DNA of 64,000 nucleotides, taken from contig CAXXEH010000003.1 of the NCBI GenBank assembly GCA_963677935.2, positions 6,441,586-6,505,585 of the forward strand, given 5' to 3'. Source of the stretch: JAAFHB01 sp963677935. GTDB lineage: Bacteria; Bacteroidota; Bacteroidia; Bacteroidales; Prolixibacteraceae. Shown in pieces: positions 26,138 through 35,317 of the stretch (position 1 is its first letter; each line of letters opens with the position of its first letter). A program made the position numbers and the translations under genes. Below the pieces are notes generated by a model. The model saw only the letters and a program-made list of their open reading frames with translations. It had not been told where the DNA came from and did no database searches.

Positions 26138-28099
26138 TTAATTATCTCTCTTCTCTTTCTCTTCCATCTGAGTTCTAAGGGCTGCCAATTCGCTGATATC
26201 TCCAAGTGTGGTTTTCTCCACATTGTCTTTCAACGTTTTCATCCCTTTCTGAGTCTGTTTTGCAGTTGCTTTTTTCTTGGCTGTTTCTTCAGACTTTTTA
26301 GAATCTTCATAGACACGTGAGTGTGAAAGGATGATTCTTTTCGCAGATTTTGAAAATTCAATTACCTTGAAATCGAGCTTCTCGTCCATTTTTACGTTCG
26401 AACCATCCTCTTTAACCAGGTGACGCGGAGTAGCAAAACCTTCAACACCATAAGGCAATGAAATTACTGCACCTTTGTCAAAAAGATCAATCACTGTTCC
26501 TTCATGAACTGAATCGACAGTAAAGATTGTTTCGAATACATCCCATGGGTTTTCTTCCAGTTGCTTGTGACCAAGGCTCAGACGACGATTGTCCTTGTCA
26601 ATATCAAGAACCTGTACATCAACTTCTGCGCCAATAGCTGTAAATTCAGATGGATGTTTGATCTTCTTTGTCCAGCTTAGATCGCTGATGTGAATAAGAC
26701 CATCAACTCCCTCTTCGATTTCAACAAATACGCCGAAATTGGTGAAGTTACGAACACGGGCAATATGTTTGGATCCAATGGCATATTTAACTTCGATTTT
26801 ATCCCATGGGTCATTCTTCATTTGCTTGATACCCAGTGACATTTTGCGTTCGTCACGGTCAAGGGTAAGAATAGTTGCTTCTACCTCATCCCCAACTTTA
26901 AGGAAGTCCTGAGCCGAACGAAGATGTTGTGACCAGCTCATTTCAGAGACATGGATCAAACCTTCAACTCCGGGAGCAATTTCGATGAATGCACCGTAAT
27001 CGGCCATCACAACGACTTTACCTTTCACTACATCGCCCACTTTAAGCTCTGCACTGAGGTTATCCCAAGGATGAGAAGAAAGTTGTTTGAGACCAAGTGC
27101 AATACGTTTTTTGTCATCATCGAAATCGAGAATAACAACATTGATCTTCTGATCAAGCTGAACAATCTCGTTAGGATGAGCCACACGTCCCCAGCTCAGG
27201 TCAGTAATGTGAATTAATCCGTCTACGCCGCCAAGGTCGATAAATACACCATAAGAGGTGATATTTTTAACGGTTCCTTCAAGAACCTGTCCTTTTTCAA
27301 GTTTAGAGATGATGTCTTTCTTCTGCTGCTCAAGTTCGGCTTCGATAAGCGCTTTGTGAGAAACAACCACATTACGGAATTCATGGTTGATTTTAACCAC
27401 TTTGAATTCCATTGTTTTGTTCACATAAATATCATAATCGCGGATTGGTTTCACATCAATCTGTGATCCTGGCAGGAAGGCTTCAATTCCGAATACATCT
27501 ACAATCATACCACCCTTTGTGCGGCATTTGATGAATCCGGTAATAATTTCGTCATTTTCAAGCGCTGCGTTAACACGATCCCAGCTACGCATTGCGCGGG
27601 CTTTTTTGTGCGAAAGTGTGAGCTGTCCCTTTTTATCTTCAAGGGTCTCAACATAAACTTCCACTTTATCACCAATTTTGAGTGCCGGATTGTAACGGAA
27701 TTCGTTTACAGAAACAATACCGTCTGATTTGTAGCCGATATCAACAACAACTTCGCGTTTGTTCATAGAGATCACCTTACCGTCAACAACTTCTTTCTCC
27801 TGCAGGATCGAAAGGGTATTGTCGTACATGTCTGTCATCTCTTTCTTGGTGGCAGTACTATTGACTGATTTAGTTCCTTCAAAAGCATCCCAGTCAAAAT
27901 CTTCATCAGCTTTTGCCGATGTCTCCTTCAGAACCTTTACAAATGGGACAACAGGTACCTCAATTACTTCGGGTGCTTCTGTTATTACTTCGGGTTCCTC
28001 TGTTACTTCGGGTTCGGCAACTACTTCAGTTGCCTGTGTTTCTTCAACGGGTAATTCCGCTGCCTCGTTAATTTCGGGGTTTTCGTTAATTTCACTCAT
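26138..28099 (-). CDS. rpsA: 30S ribosomal protein S1
   Basis: 653 residues with six S1 RNA-binding repeats at about 100-170, 187-253, 270-340, 355-425, 440-510 and 528-595 (recognisable by GVFIDLGGVDGLIHITDLSW-type cores, with the first two and last more diverged). The N-terminus carries an acidic Glu/Pro/Val-rich extension (EEPEVTEEPEVITEAPEV) of about 60 residues, and the C-terminus is Lys/Glu-rich. It helps load mRNAs on the 30S subunit. Bacteroidota genes often lack Shine-Dalgarno sequences, so S1 may matter more here; that is inference. A consensus promoter lies 50 bases upstream. Confidence 0.95.
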   Translation of the reverse strand: MSEINENPEINEAAELPVEETQATEVVAEPEVTEEPEVITEAPEVIEVPVVPFVKVLKETSAKADEDFDWDAFEGTKSVNSTATKKEMTDMYDNTLSILQEKEVVDGKVISMNKREVVVDIGYKSDGIVSVNEFRYNPALKIGDKVEVYVETLEDKKGQLTLSHKKARAMRSWDRVNAALENDEIITGFIKCRTKGGMIVDVFGIEAFLPGSQIDVKPIRDYDIYVNKTMEFKVVKINHEFRNVVVSHKALIEAELEQQKKDIISKLEKGQVLEGTVKNITSYGVFIDLGGVDGLIHITDLSWGRVAHPNEIVQLDQKINVVILDFDDDKKRIALGLKQLSSHPWDNLSAELKVGDVVKGKVVVMADYGAFIEIAPGVEGLIHVSEMSWSQHLRSAQDFLKVGDEVEATILTLDRDERKMSLGIKQMKNDPWDKIEVKYAIGSKHIARVRNFTNFGVFVEIEEGVDGLIHISDLSWTKKIKHPSEFTAIGAEVDVQVLDIDKDNRRLSLGHKQLEENPWDVFETIFTVDSVHEGTVIDLFDKGAVISLPYGVEGFATPRHLVKEDGSNVKMDEKLDFKVIEFSKSAKRIILSHSRVYEDSKKSEETAKKKATAKQTQKGMKTLKDNVEKTTLGDISELAALRTQMEEKEKRDN

Positions 28100-28148
28100 T
28101 CAAATTGATCTTAAAATTAATAAATTAGACATTATTTTATTTGTGCCG

Positions 28149-28179
28149 CAAAAATAGGATTTATCCCTTTAATATCAAA
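28149..28179 (-). promoter_or_regulatory. rpsA promoter
   Basis: Minus strand: TTTG (28179-28176), exactly 19 bases, TATTTTTG (28156-28149): a perfect match to the Bacteroidetes TTTG-N19-TAnnTTTG consensus. Predicted start about 28142. Confidence 0.8.
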
Positions 28180-28231
28180 TGATTATTTGTTTTTTTAAGG
28201 TTAATTTGCACTTGCACTCGTTTAAAGCTAT

Positions 28232-28262
28232 TTTCTTAAGTCAAAAATCGGATTTATATTTG
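28232..28262 (+). promoter_or_regulatory. phosphoglucomutase promoter
   Basis: TTTC (28232-28235), 19-base spacer, TATATTTG (28255-28262). Good match with one change in the -33 box. Divergent from the rpsA promoter, whose -33 box lies about 52 bases away. Confidence 0.7.
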
Positions 28263-28317
28263 AATATTTATTTTAACATCCAGATAAAATTGAATATAAG
28301 TCATAAATCGAAAAAAC

Positions 28318-30063
28318 ATGAAAACAACTGAGACACCGGCAATTATTCTGCAAAAAGCCAATGAATGGCTCTCCGGCAACTATGATGAGGCAACCAAGGC
28401 AGCAGTTCTGCAGCTAATTAATTCTGAAGACAATACAGGATTAATTGATGCTTTTTACCGTGATCTTGAATTCGGAACTGGTGGTCTGCGTGGAATCATG
28501 GGTGTTGGCACTAACCGTATGAATATATATACCGTCGGAGCGGCTACCCAGGGTCTGAGCAATTACCTTAAGATGGCTTTCGCCCATATTCCCCAAATTG
28601 GTGTGGCGATCGGTTATGATTGCAGAAACAACAGTCACCTTTTTGCAGAAACGGCAGCAGGGATCTTTTCGGCAAACGGTTTTAAGGTTTATCTATTTGA
28701 GGATTTACGACCAACACCTGAACTCTCTTTTGCAATCAGGGAGCTCGGTTTACAGAGCGGAATTATCCTCACTGCCTCACATAATCCCAAGGAATACAAC
28801 GGTTATAAGGCCTATTGGGACGACGGTTCACAAATTGTTGAACCGCATGATGTCAATATTATTGATGAAGTTGCTAAGGTGAAGATTGATGATATCAAAT
28901 TCAATGGTCCCAAAGAAAATATTACAATTTTGGGAGCTGAAATGGATGAAAAGTTTCTTCAGCGAGTGGTTTCAGTTTCGCTATCACCCGATGTTATTCA
29001 ACGTCAGAAGGATCTTAAAATTGTTTATACCCCGATTCATGGAACCGGAGTAAAACTTGTCCCCATGGCATTGGCGAAAATGGGATTTTCCAATGTCATT
29101 CATGTACCGGAACAGGATGTTGTGAGTGGTGATTTTCCTACGGTGATCTCTCCTAACCCTGAAGAGCCGGCAGCCATGGAGCTGGCCATTAAGAAAGCGA
29201 TCGAGACAGATGCAGATATTGTAATGGCCTCTGATCCTGATGCCGACAGGCTGGGTATTGCTATTAAAAACAACAAGGGAGAATTCATTTTGGTCAACGG
29301 AAATCAAACCGTACTGATCTTTCTTTACTATATCATCACAAAAAGGAAAGAACTGGGACTGTTGAAAGGGATTGAATATGTGGTTAAAACGATCGTCACC
29401 TCTGAAGTGGCAGCCGAAATTGCAAGAAAAAACGGTGTTGAATATTTCGATTGCTATACCGGGTTTAAGTATATTGCAGAGGTAATTCGTGAAAATGAGG
29501 GTGTTAAGCAGTATATTGGTGGGGGTGAAGAGAGTTTTGGATTTATGCCAGCCGATTTTGTGCGCGACAAAGATGCTGTAAGTTCATGCGCCCTGATGGC
29601 TGAAATAGCTGCCTGGGCCAAAGATAACGGACGAACACTGTTTGAAATGTTGTTGGATATCTATCTCGAATACGGCTATTCAAAAGAGAAAATGAAATAT
29701 GTCGTTCGTAAAGGGAAAACCGGCGCCGAAGAGATAGAACAAATGATGGTTAATTTTCGGAATAATCCACCCAAGCAATTGGCAGGATCAGCCCTTTCGG
29801 TGGTGAAGGATTATGAGACATTAAAAGAGAAGAACCTGGTAACGGGGAGTGAGAAACCGATTCAACAAAAAATCACATCCAACGTTCTTCAATTTTTCAC
29901 CATTGATGGTACTAAAGTTTCGGTGCGACCTTCGGGAACCGAACCCAAAATTAAATTTTATATCGAAGTGAAAGACCGCTTTGATTCTTACGATCAATAC
30001 GATACCGTTGAGGCGAAAACCAATAAGAAGATTGATCAGGTGATGACTGACCTTGGATTATAA
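28318..30063 (+). CDS. phosphoglucomutase/phosphomannomutase family protein
   Basis: 581 residues, the long phosphohexomutase form. The active-site serine loop is GIILTASHNPKEYNGYK, the metal-binding loop is DPDADRLGIA, the sugar-binding loop GGGEESFGF, and the phosphate-binding loop VRPSGTEPKIKFY. The enzyme interconverts hexose-1- and hexose-6-phosphates through a phosphoserine. Its glucose-1-phosphate link fits the galactose genes further right, although they are not in one operon. Strongly placed promoter upstream. Confidence 0.94.
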   Translation: MKTTETPAIILQKANEWLSGNYDEATKAAVLQLINSEDNTGLIDAFYRDLEFGTGGLRGIMGVGTNRMNIYTVGAATQGLSNYLKMAFAHIPQIGVAIGYDCRNNSHLFAETAAGIFSANGFKVYLFEDLRPTPELSFAIRELGLQSGIILTASHNPKEYNGYKAYWDDGSQIVEPHDVNIIDEVAKVKIDDIKFNGPKENITILGAEMDEKFLQRVVSVSLSPDVIQRQKDLKIVYTPIHGTGVKLVPMALAKMGFSNVIHVPEQDVVSGDFPTVISPNPEEPAAMELAIKKAIETDADIVMASDPDADRLGIAIKNNKGEFILVNGNQTVLIFLYYIITKRKELGLLKGIEYVVKTIVTSEVAAEIARKNGVEYFDCYTGFKYIAEVIRENEGVKQYIGGGEESFGFMPADFVRDKDAVSSCALMAEIAAWAKDNGRTLFEMLLDIYLEYGYSKEKMKYVVRKGKTGAEEIEQMMVNFRNNPPKQLAGSALSVVKDYETLKEKNLVTGSEKPIQQKITSNVLQFFTIDGTKVSVRPSGTEPKIKFYIEVKDRFDSYDQYDTVEAKTNKKIDQVMTDLGL

Positions 30064-30163
30064 AAATTTAACTATAAAAGTGGCTGTTAAATCTGTCTGT
30101 TTTATAAGTTTGCAGATCTAAATTACTGTTTGATAAATTAATTGTAAAAACACAACAAGAAAA

Positions 30164-30928
30164 ATGAAAAAAATTCTTTTAGGCCTGTGTGTTGTAGGTG
30201 CTTTCACTGCCAGTGCACAGAATCAGAACCCCGAAAATGCGCAAATGAAACCTGAGATGACCGAGTTTTGGGATCCCGAGGTTACAGTAATAACTCCGGC
30301 GGAAAATGTTGGTAATGCCCCATCTGATGCCATTGTACTTTTTGATGGAACCAGTGAAATGTTCCTCCAGAACTGGACTAATGGAAAAGGCGAAGCTCCG
30401 GGCTGGAATGTTGCGGACAATTGCGTAACGGTAACCAAGGGTGCCGGAACCATTAAAACGAAGATGGAATTCGAAGATTACCAGTTACATATTGAATGGC
30501 GCACCCCTGCCGAAGTGAATCCTGAGAGTAAAAGTCAGGGACGTGGAAATTCCGGAATTTTCATGCAGGGACGTTACGAATTGCAGGTTCTCGATAATTA
30601 CGAAAACCGTACATACCGAAATGGACAAGCGGGTTCATTTTACAAACAGTATGCTCCACTTGTAAATGTTTGCAGGAAACCGGGTGAATGGCAGAGCTAT
30701 GATGTAATTTATACTGCACCAAGGTTTAAAGCAGATAGCACCCTGTTTACACCGGCCCGTGCCACGGTGCTTCAAAACGGTGTCCTTGTGCAAAATAACG
30801 TTCAGCTGTTTGGTCCGACTGAATACATTGGAATACCCAAATACAAATTTCATGGTCCGGGTTCCATCGAGCTTCAGGATCATGGAAATCCTGTTAGCTA
30901 CAGGAATATCTGGATCAGGAAACTATAA
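30164..30928 (+). CDS. exported DUF1080 (3-keto-disaccharide hydrolase) protein
   Basis: 254 residues with signal peptide KKILLGLCVVGAFTASAQ. The DUF1080 jelly-roll is clear: DAIVLFDGTSEMFLQNW, PGWNVADNCVTV, EDYQLHIEWRTPAE, GRGNSGIFMQGRYELQVLDN, KPGEWQSYDVIYTAPRF and PVSYRNIWIRKL. Some members hydrolyse 3-keto-glycosides; others have no tested activity. The neighbouring (opposite-strand) isomerase and Gfo/Idh/MocA proteins belong to the same kind of oxidised-sugar pathway. Ends in a shared bidirectional terminator. Confidence 0.88.
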   Translation: MKKILLGLCVVGAFTASAQNQNPENAQMKPEMTEFWDPEVTVITPAENVGNAPSDAIVLFDGTSEMFLQNWTNGKGEAPGWNVADNCVTVTKGAGTIKTKMEFEDYQLHIEWRTPAEVNPESKSQGRGNSGIFMQGRYELQVLDNYENRTYRNGQAGSFYKQYAPLVNVCRKPGEWQSYDVIYTAPRFKADSTLFTPARATVLQNGVLVQNNVQLFGPTEYIGIPKYKFHGPGSIELQDHGNPVSYRNIWIRKL

Positions 30929-30940
30929 TTTATTTTCAAT

Positions 30941-30972
30941 AAAAAATGCCCGGGTTTTCCGGGCATTTTTTA
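30941..30972. terminator. bidirectional terminator between convergent genes
   Basis: AAAAAATGCCCGG / CCGGGCATTTTTT stem with A- and T-runs on both sides, between the DUF1080 and sugar-isomerase genes. Confidence 0.88.
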
Positions 30973-30990
30973 TGAGATATGAAAATAAAA

Positions 30991-31887
30991 TCAACTCGCA
31001 TGAATTTTAATCAGCCTGTCGCAAAGGTCTTTTAACCCTTCGGGGGTATCGCCACCCGGCATTTCAATGGTTGTCCACCCGTGGTAATTGATATCGTCAA
31101 GCGCTTTCATCACCGCCGTCCAGTTTACGTCACCTTCCAGTAGTTTAACGCCAAATCCGGCCCCCCTCCCCTGTTTCTCGGCGATTTTGCGGCTGAACTC
31201 CTTGATATGAACTTTGGCAATGCGCGGACCGAGAATTTTGATCCATTGTTCTGGCCAACCGTACACCAGGATATTTCCGCAATCAAAATAAGAGCAAACC
31301 ATCTGACTTTGAAAATGATCCACGTAATACGCAGCTTCCATCGGGCTGAGAAGGAAATTGTTCCAAACATTTTCAACTGCAATTTTCACATTCAGCTGTT
31401 CTGCCAACGGAACCACTTTTTTAATCTCTTCCACAGATCTTTTCCAGCAATCGTCGTAATTTACAGTTTCGCTTACACGTCCGGGAACTAGAAGCAGGGT
31501 ATCTGCTCCAAAGGCTTTTGCATCTTCGAGACCCACCCTTATTGCGGCGACTCCCTCTTCACGAATTTTGGGATCGGGGTCTGACAACAGCAATTTCCAG
31601 TGCAGAGCACAACAAACACTGGGAATAACCAATCCCGTTTTGTTGCGTGCCTTTAAAACCTCATCCCTGTCGAGATGACTCATCACCTCAACACCATCGA
31701 AACCTGCCAGTTTTGCAGCTTCAAATCGTTCCGCAATTGTCTTCCCGACTTTTAGACAGTCCCACATTATCCCCTTTTTCATCGTTCGCTTTTCCTGAGC
31801 CACGCTTGTCGCAAATCCGGGAACGGAAACGGCAGAGATCGCCGCGGAAGCCATGATTGTATTCTTCGTAAATTGCCTTCTGTTCAT
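30991..31887 (-). CDS. exported sugar phosphate isomerase/epimerase-like TIM barrel
   Basis: 298 residues. Tat-like start MNRRQFTKNTIMASAAIS suggests export folded. The AP-endonuclease-2-type TIM barrel shows FEAAKLAGFDGVEVM, LNVKIAVENVWNNFLLS, YFDCGNIL, KVHIKEFSRK and GWTTIEMPGGDTPEGL, with Glu, Asp and His residues in the positions that hold the metal in this superfamily. Close relatives act on sugars or hydroxypyruvate. It starts 39 bases after the Gfo/Idh/MocA stop, same strand, so the two form an operon. Confidence 0.86.
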   Translation of the reverse strand: MNRRQFTKNTIMASAAISAVSVPGFATSVAQEKRTMKKGIMWDCLKVGKTIAERFEAAKLAGFDGVEVMSHLDRDEVLKARNKTGLVIPSVCCALHWKLLLSDPDPKIREEGVAAIRVGLEDAKAFGADTLLLVPGRVSETVNYDDCWKRSVEEIKKVVPLAEQLNVKIAVENVWNNFLLSPMEAAYYVDHFQSQMVCSYFDCGNILVYGWPEQWIKILGPRIAKVHIKEFSRKIAEKQGRGAGFGVKLLEGDVNWTAVMKALDDINYHGWTTIEMPGGDTPEGLKDLCDRLIKIHAS

Positions 31888-31926
31888 AATCTTAAATATT
31901 AGGTGATCTTTTTAAACTTCAATCCA

Positions 31927-33279
31927 CTATATTAATTTTGATTCTGTTCCGATTACAGGAATTGTCTCAGGAATATTAGGTACAGGTCCCAAGGCATAAT
32001 TTTTGGGCCCAAGTGAGAGGTTGGAGTTAAGCATCTCCTCCCACGTCACGTCTTTACCGGTATATGCTGATATACGTCCCATGATGGTGATTAGTGTTGA
32101 ATTCACCTGAGCTTCTGCATCACTTATTGGTTTGCCCGATCTGATCGAAGTGACCAGATTGACATGTTCCTGAACATAAGGATCTTTCACTTTCCAGGTG
32201 AGGTCTGTATCTCCCTCTTTGGGATGAGGGTATTGCCAAATCTGGTTTCCCTTCAGGTCAAAAAGGGTTCCACTACAATCAGCATATCCTTTTGTCCCGG
32301 TGATAACTTCCCGCTTCAGATTACTGCACCCATTGATTTGACGTGCGGCACAATGGGCCTGCATCCCATTATCGTATACATATTCGATACTAAAGAAATC
32401 GTACTGGTCACCGGTCATTCTGCGCTGACGACCACCCCATCCCATCGCTTTTACCGGGATCTTCCCAAGAAACCAGTTCATTACATCAACTTCGTGAATA
32501 AACTGCTCGACGATATGATCGCCTGATAACCAACAGAAATTTGCCCAGTTACGGATCATATATTCCATATCGGTCCATTCGGGCAACCTCTTTTTAGCCC
32601 AGAGAGCACCACCATTTCGGACAATATGCGCGCTGACAATCTCTCCGATCTCACCGTTAGCTACCCTGCGCCAGGTTTCCATATAATCTTTCTGAACCCT
32701 TCGGATTGTTCCACTAACAATGCTGAGCCCCATCTGCTCCGCTTTCTTTGCAGAAATGAGAACCGAACGTGCACCGACAGGATCGACTGCGATCGGTTTT
32801 TCCATGAAAATATGTTTTCCTGCATTTACTGCAGCTTCAACATGAGCTGGGCGAAAATGGGGAGGGGTACATAATAACACAATATCGACTCCCGAATCAA
32901 TTACTTTCTGATAATTATCGAAACCGGTAAAACATTTGGCATCATCGATCTCGATTTTTCTCTCTTTTTTTAATGTTGCGCGACAACTATCCAACTTATC
33001 CTGAAAAAGGTCACCCAGGGCAACAATCTGCAAATTTGGCCCTGCATCAAAAAAATTCATTGCAGCTCCGGTTCCCCTGCCGCCACAACCGATCAATCCG
33101 GCTTTTAACACCTTCCCATCGGGAGCCTCGTTAAGCATTTCGGGTAGCCTGGCATTGCCACCTTTCTTTTCTGATCCTGTACATGATGACAGTAATCCGG
33201 CCGCACTAATCGTCCCAATAGCACCCAATGCTGTGTTTGATATAAATTTGCGACGACTTAGTTCATACTTGTTCTCCAT
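31927..33279 (-). CDS. exported Gfo/Idh/MocA family oxidoreductase (lipoprotein-type signal)
   Basis: 450 residues. The N-terminus combines a twin-Arg motif (LSRRKFISNTAL) with a lipobox-like LLSSC, so a Tat-exported lipoprotein is likely. The Rossmann motif is AGLIGCGGRGTGAAMNF, followed by the EKPIAVDPVGARSV motif (catalytic Lys) and HEVDVMNWFLG. These enzymes reversibly oxidise sugar hydroxyls, often at C3, with a tightly held NAD(P). With the adjacent TIM-barrel isomerase and the DUF1080 protein opposite, this suggests periplasmic handling of 3-keto sugars. Confidence 0.9.
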   Translation of the reverse strand: MENKYELSRRKFISNTALGAIGTISAAGLLSSCTGSEKKGGNARLPEMLNEAPDGKVLKAGLIGCGGRGTGAAMNFFDAGPNLQIVALGDLFQDKLDSCRATLKKERKIEIDDAKCFTGFDNYQKVIDSGVDIVLLCTPPHFRPAHVEAAVNAGKHIFMEKPIAVDPVGARSVLISAKKAEQMGLSIVSGTIRRVQKDYMETWRRVANGEIGEIVSAHIVRNGGALWAKKRLPEWTDMEYMIRNWANFCWLSGDHIVEQFIHEVDVMNWFLGKIPVKAMGWGGRQRRMTGDQYDFFSIEYVYDNGMQAHCAARQINGCSNLKREVITGTKGYADCSGTLFDLKGNQIWQYPHPKEGDTDLTWKVKDPYVQEHVNLVTSIRSGKPISDAEAQVNSTLITIMGRISAYTGKDVTWEEMLNSNLSLGPKNYALGPVPNIPETIPVIGTESKLI

Positions 33280-33723
33280 ATCGATAAAAATTTAAATTGG
33301 GTTCATTCTTTTAAGCAGAAATAAGGGACTAAAAATACTTAAATCTGATCATCTTATACGATTTTATTAAAAATATTTCCTTTGCTAAATCAATTTAGCT
33401 TTTAAACTTTTGTCAGCACCAAACATGGACGTTTCATAGAAAAACGCAGACTTTAAGGTTGTTTGTTCGAATTTAATGTTCTGTTATTCAATAGCTTTGT
33501 CCATATCTGCAAAACAATTTTATTTTTTAATCAACGATCCAAGGCTGTCTGGCAGCAAAGACAAATGACTTTTGGTAAATAAATTTTGATCTAATTATTT
33601 TCATTAATTCTCTTCTTACGGGGTGGTGAAATACTTTTACATGGCAATTTCAGCTGGTGATTTCCGGCTAAAGCAATTATCCCTATCTTTGTGCCAAAAT
33701 ACTATTCGTTAAAATTCACGCTC
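33280..33723. other. intergenic region upstream of guaA
   Basis: About 440 AT-rich bases between divergent genes. Apart from the guaA promoter at its right end I see no gene, hairpin or riboswitch; in particular no purine-riboswitch core was recognised. Confidence 0.6.
33661..33691 (+). promoter_or_regulatory. guaA promoter
   Basis: TTTC (33661-33664), 19-base spacer, TATCTTTG (33684-33691). The predicted start of transcription near 33698 excludes a GTG initiation codon at 33691 and supports ATG 33724. Confidence 0.78.
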
Positions 33724-35253
33724 ATGCAGGAAAAAATAATCATCCTTGATTTTGGCTCTCAATATACCCAGTTGATCGGACGTCGGGTTCGCGAACTCAA
33801 TGTCTACTGCGAAATTCATCCTTTCAACCATTATCCTGAAATTGATCATAGTGTAAAAGGGATTATCCTTTCGGGAAGTCCCTATTCGGTGAGGGATGAG
33901 ACGGGTCCAAGAATCGATCTGAGTAAAATCAAGGGAAAGTATCCATTGTTGGGTGTATGTTATGGCGCCCAATACCTGGCACATTTTTTTGGCGGCGAAG
34001 TGGCGGCTTCAGGATCAAGAGAATATGGTCGTGCCAATCTCCGGGTTGTTGACAAGGAGAGTATTTTACTTCAGGGGATCAGTGAAAATTCGCAGGTGTG
34101 GATGTCGCACGGTGATACCATCGTTAAAATGCCTCAACATTATAAGATTATTGCCTCAACGGGCGATGTCGAAAATGCCGCCTATAAAATAGAGGGAGAA
34201 GATACCTATGCTATTCAGTTTCACCCTGAAGTTTATCATACAACCGAAGGGACAAAGATCCTTGAAAACTTTCTGGTGAATATTTGTGGCTGCAAACAGG
34301 ATTGGACTCCGGATTCCTTTATTGAAACGACTGTTCAACAGCTACGCGATAAGATTGGAAACGACAAAGTGGTTCTTGGACTTTCGGGGGGTGTCGATTC
34401 TTCTGTTGCGGGTGTATTACTCCACAGAGCAATAGGGAAAAATCTCACCTGTATTTTTGTCGATAACGGTTTGCTCCGTAAAAATGAATTTCAGGATGTG
34501 CTCGATTCGTATATGGATATGGGACTCAATGTTATTGGAGTTGATGCGAGCGAACGGTTTTGGAACGATTTAAAAGGTGAGCGTGATCCGGAGAGAAAAC
34601 GGAAGATTATTGGTCGTGATTTTATTGAAGTATTTGACATAGAAGCGCATAAGATTCAAGATGTGAAATGGCTAGCACAGGGAACGATCTATCCCGATGT
34701 GATTGAATCGGTTTCGGTAAATGGTCCGTCGGCTACCATTAAGTCGCACCACAATGTGGGTGGTCTCCCGGAAAAAATGCACTTAAAAGTTGTTGAACCA
34801 CTAAACTTGCTTTTCAAAGATGAGGTTCGTCGTGTCGGAAGGGCTCTTGGAATTAAACAGGAACTGCTGGGCAGACATCCTTTCCCGGGACCGGGTCTTG
34901 GTATCCGGATTCTGAGCGATGTTACACCTGAGAAGGTACGGGTGCTTCAGGAGGCCGATGCCATCTTTGTCAACGGGCTGAAAGAGTGGGGTCTTTACGA
35001 CAAGGTGTGGCAGGCAGGGGTGATGTTGTTGCCTGTTCAATCGGTGGGCGTTATGGGTGATGAACGGACTTATGAAAATGTTGTTGCATTGCGTGCGGTT
35101 GCCTCAACCGATGGAATGACTGCAGACTGGGTGCATCTTCCTTTCGAATTTTTAGCGAAAGTATCGAACGACATTATCAATAAGGTGCGAGGAATAAATC
35201 GTGTTGTTTACGATATCAGCTCCAAACCACCGGCAACAATTGAGTGGGAATAA
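33724..35253 (+). CDS. guaA: GMP synthase (glutamine-hydrolysing)
   Basis: 509 residues from ATG 33724 (MQEKIIILDFGSQYTQLIGRR). The class I amidotransferase half has the nucleophile Cys in LLGVCYGAQYLA and the HPE triad in IQFHPEVYHT. The synthetase half has the PP-loop LGLSGGVDSSVAG and the dimerisation region ending in KPPATIEWE. Converts XMP to GMP with glutamine and ATP. The frame runs back to a GTG at 33691, but that lies within the promoter -7 box, so the ATG is the true start. Confidence 0.97.
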   Translation: MQEKIIILDFGSQYTQLIGRRVRELNVYCEIHPFNHYPEIDHSVKGIILSGSPYSVRDETGPRIDLSKIKGKYPLLGVCYGAQYLAHFFGGEVAASGSREYGRANLRVVDKESILLQGISENSQVWMSHGDTIVKMPQHYKIIASTGDVENAAYKIEGEDTYAIQFHPEVYHTTEGTKILENFLVNICGCKQDWTPDSFIETTVQQLRDKIGNDKVVLGLSGGVDSSVAGVLLHRAIGKNLTCIFVDNGLLRKNEFQDVLDSYMDMGLNVIGVDASERFWNDLKGERDPERKRKIIGRDFIEVFDIEAHKIQDVKWLAQGTIYPDVIESVSVNGPSATIKSHHNVGGLPEKMHLKVVEPLNLLFKDEVRRVGRALGIKQELLGRHPFPGPGLGIRILSDVTPEKVRVLQEADAIFVNGLKEWGLYDKVWQAGVMLLPVQSVGVMGDERTYENVVALRAVASTDGMTADWVHLPFEFLAKVSNDIINKVRGINRVVYDISSKPPATIEWE

Positions 35254-35260
35254 TGTTATT

Positions 35261-35317
35261 TAATGTTCAATGATCTAATATTCAATGATTAATTTAAAAT
35301 TGATTAATTGAACATTA
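35261..35317. terminator. inverted repeat between convergent guaA and phosphoesterase genes
   Basis: TAATGTTCAA (35261-35270) pairs with TTGAACATTA (35308-35317) across an AT-rich, partly self-complementary loop. Possible weak terminator for either strand; it ends exactly at the phosphoesterase stop codon. Confidence 0.4.

Noticed and set aside
33280..33660. Possible purine riboswitch upstream of guaA
   Set aside because: No three-way-junction core with the conserved loop sequences was recognised, and the promoter lies only ~33 bases before the start codon, leaving no room for one in the transcript.
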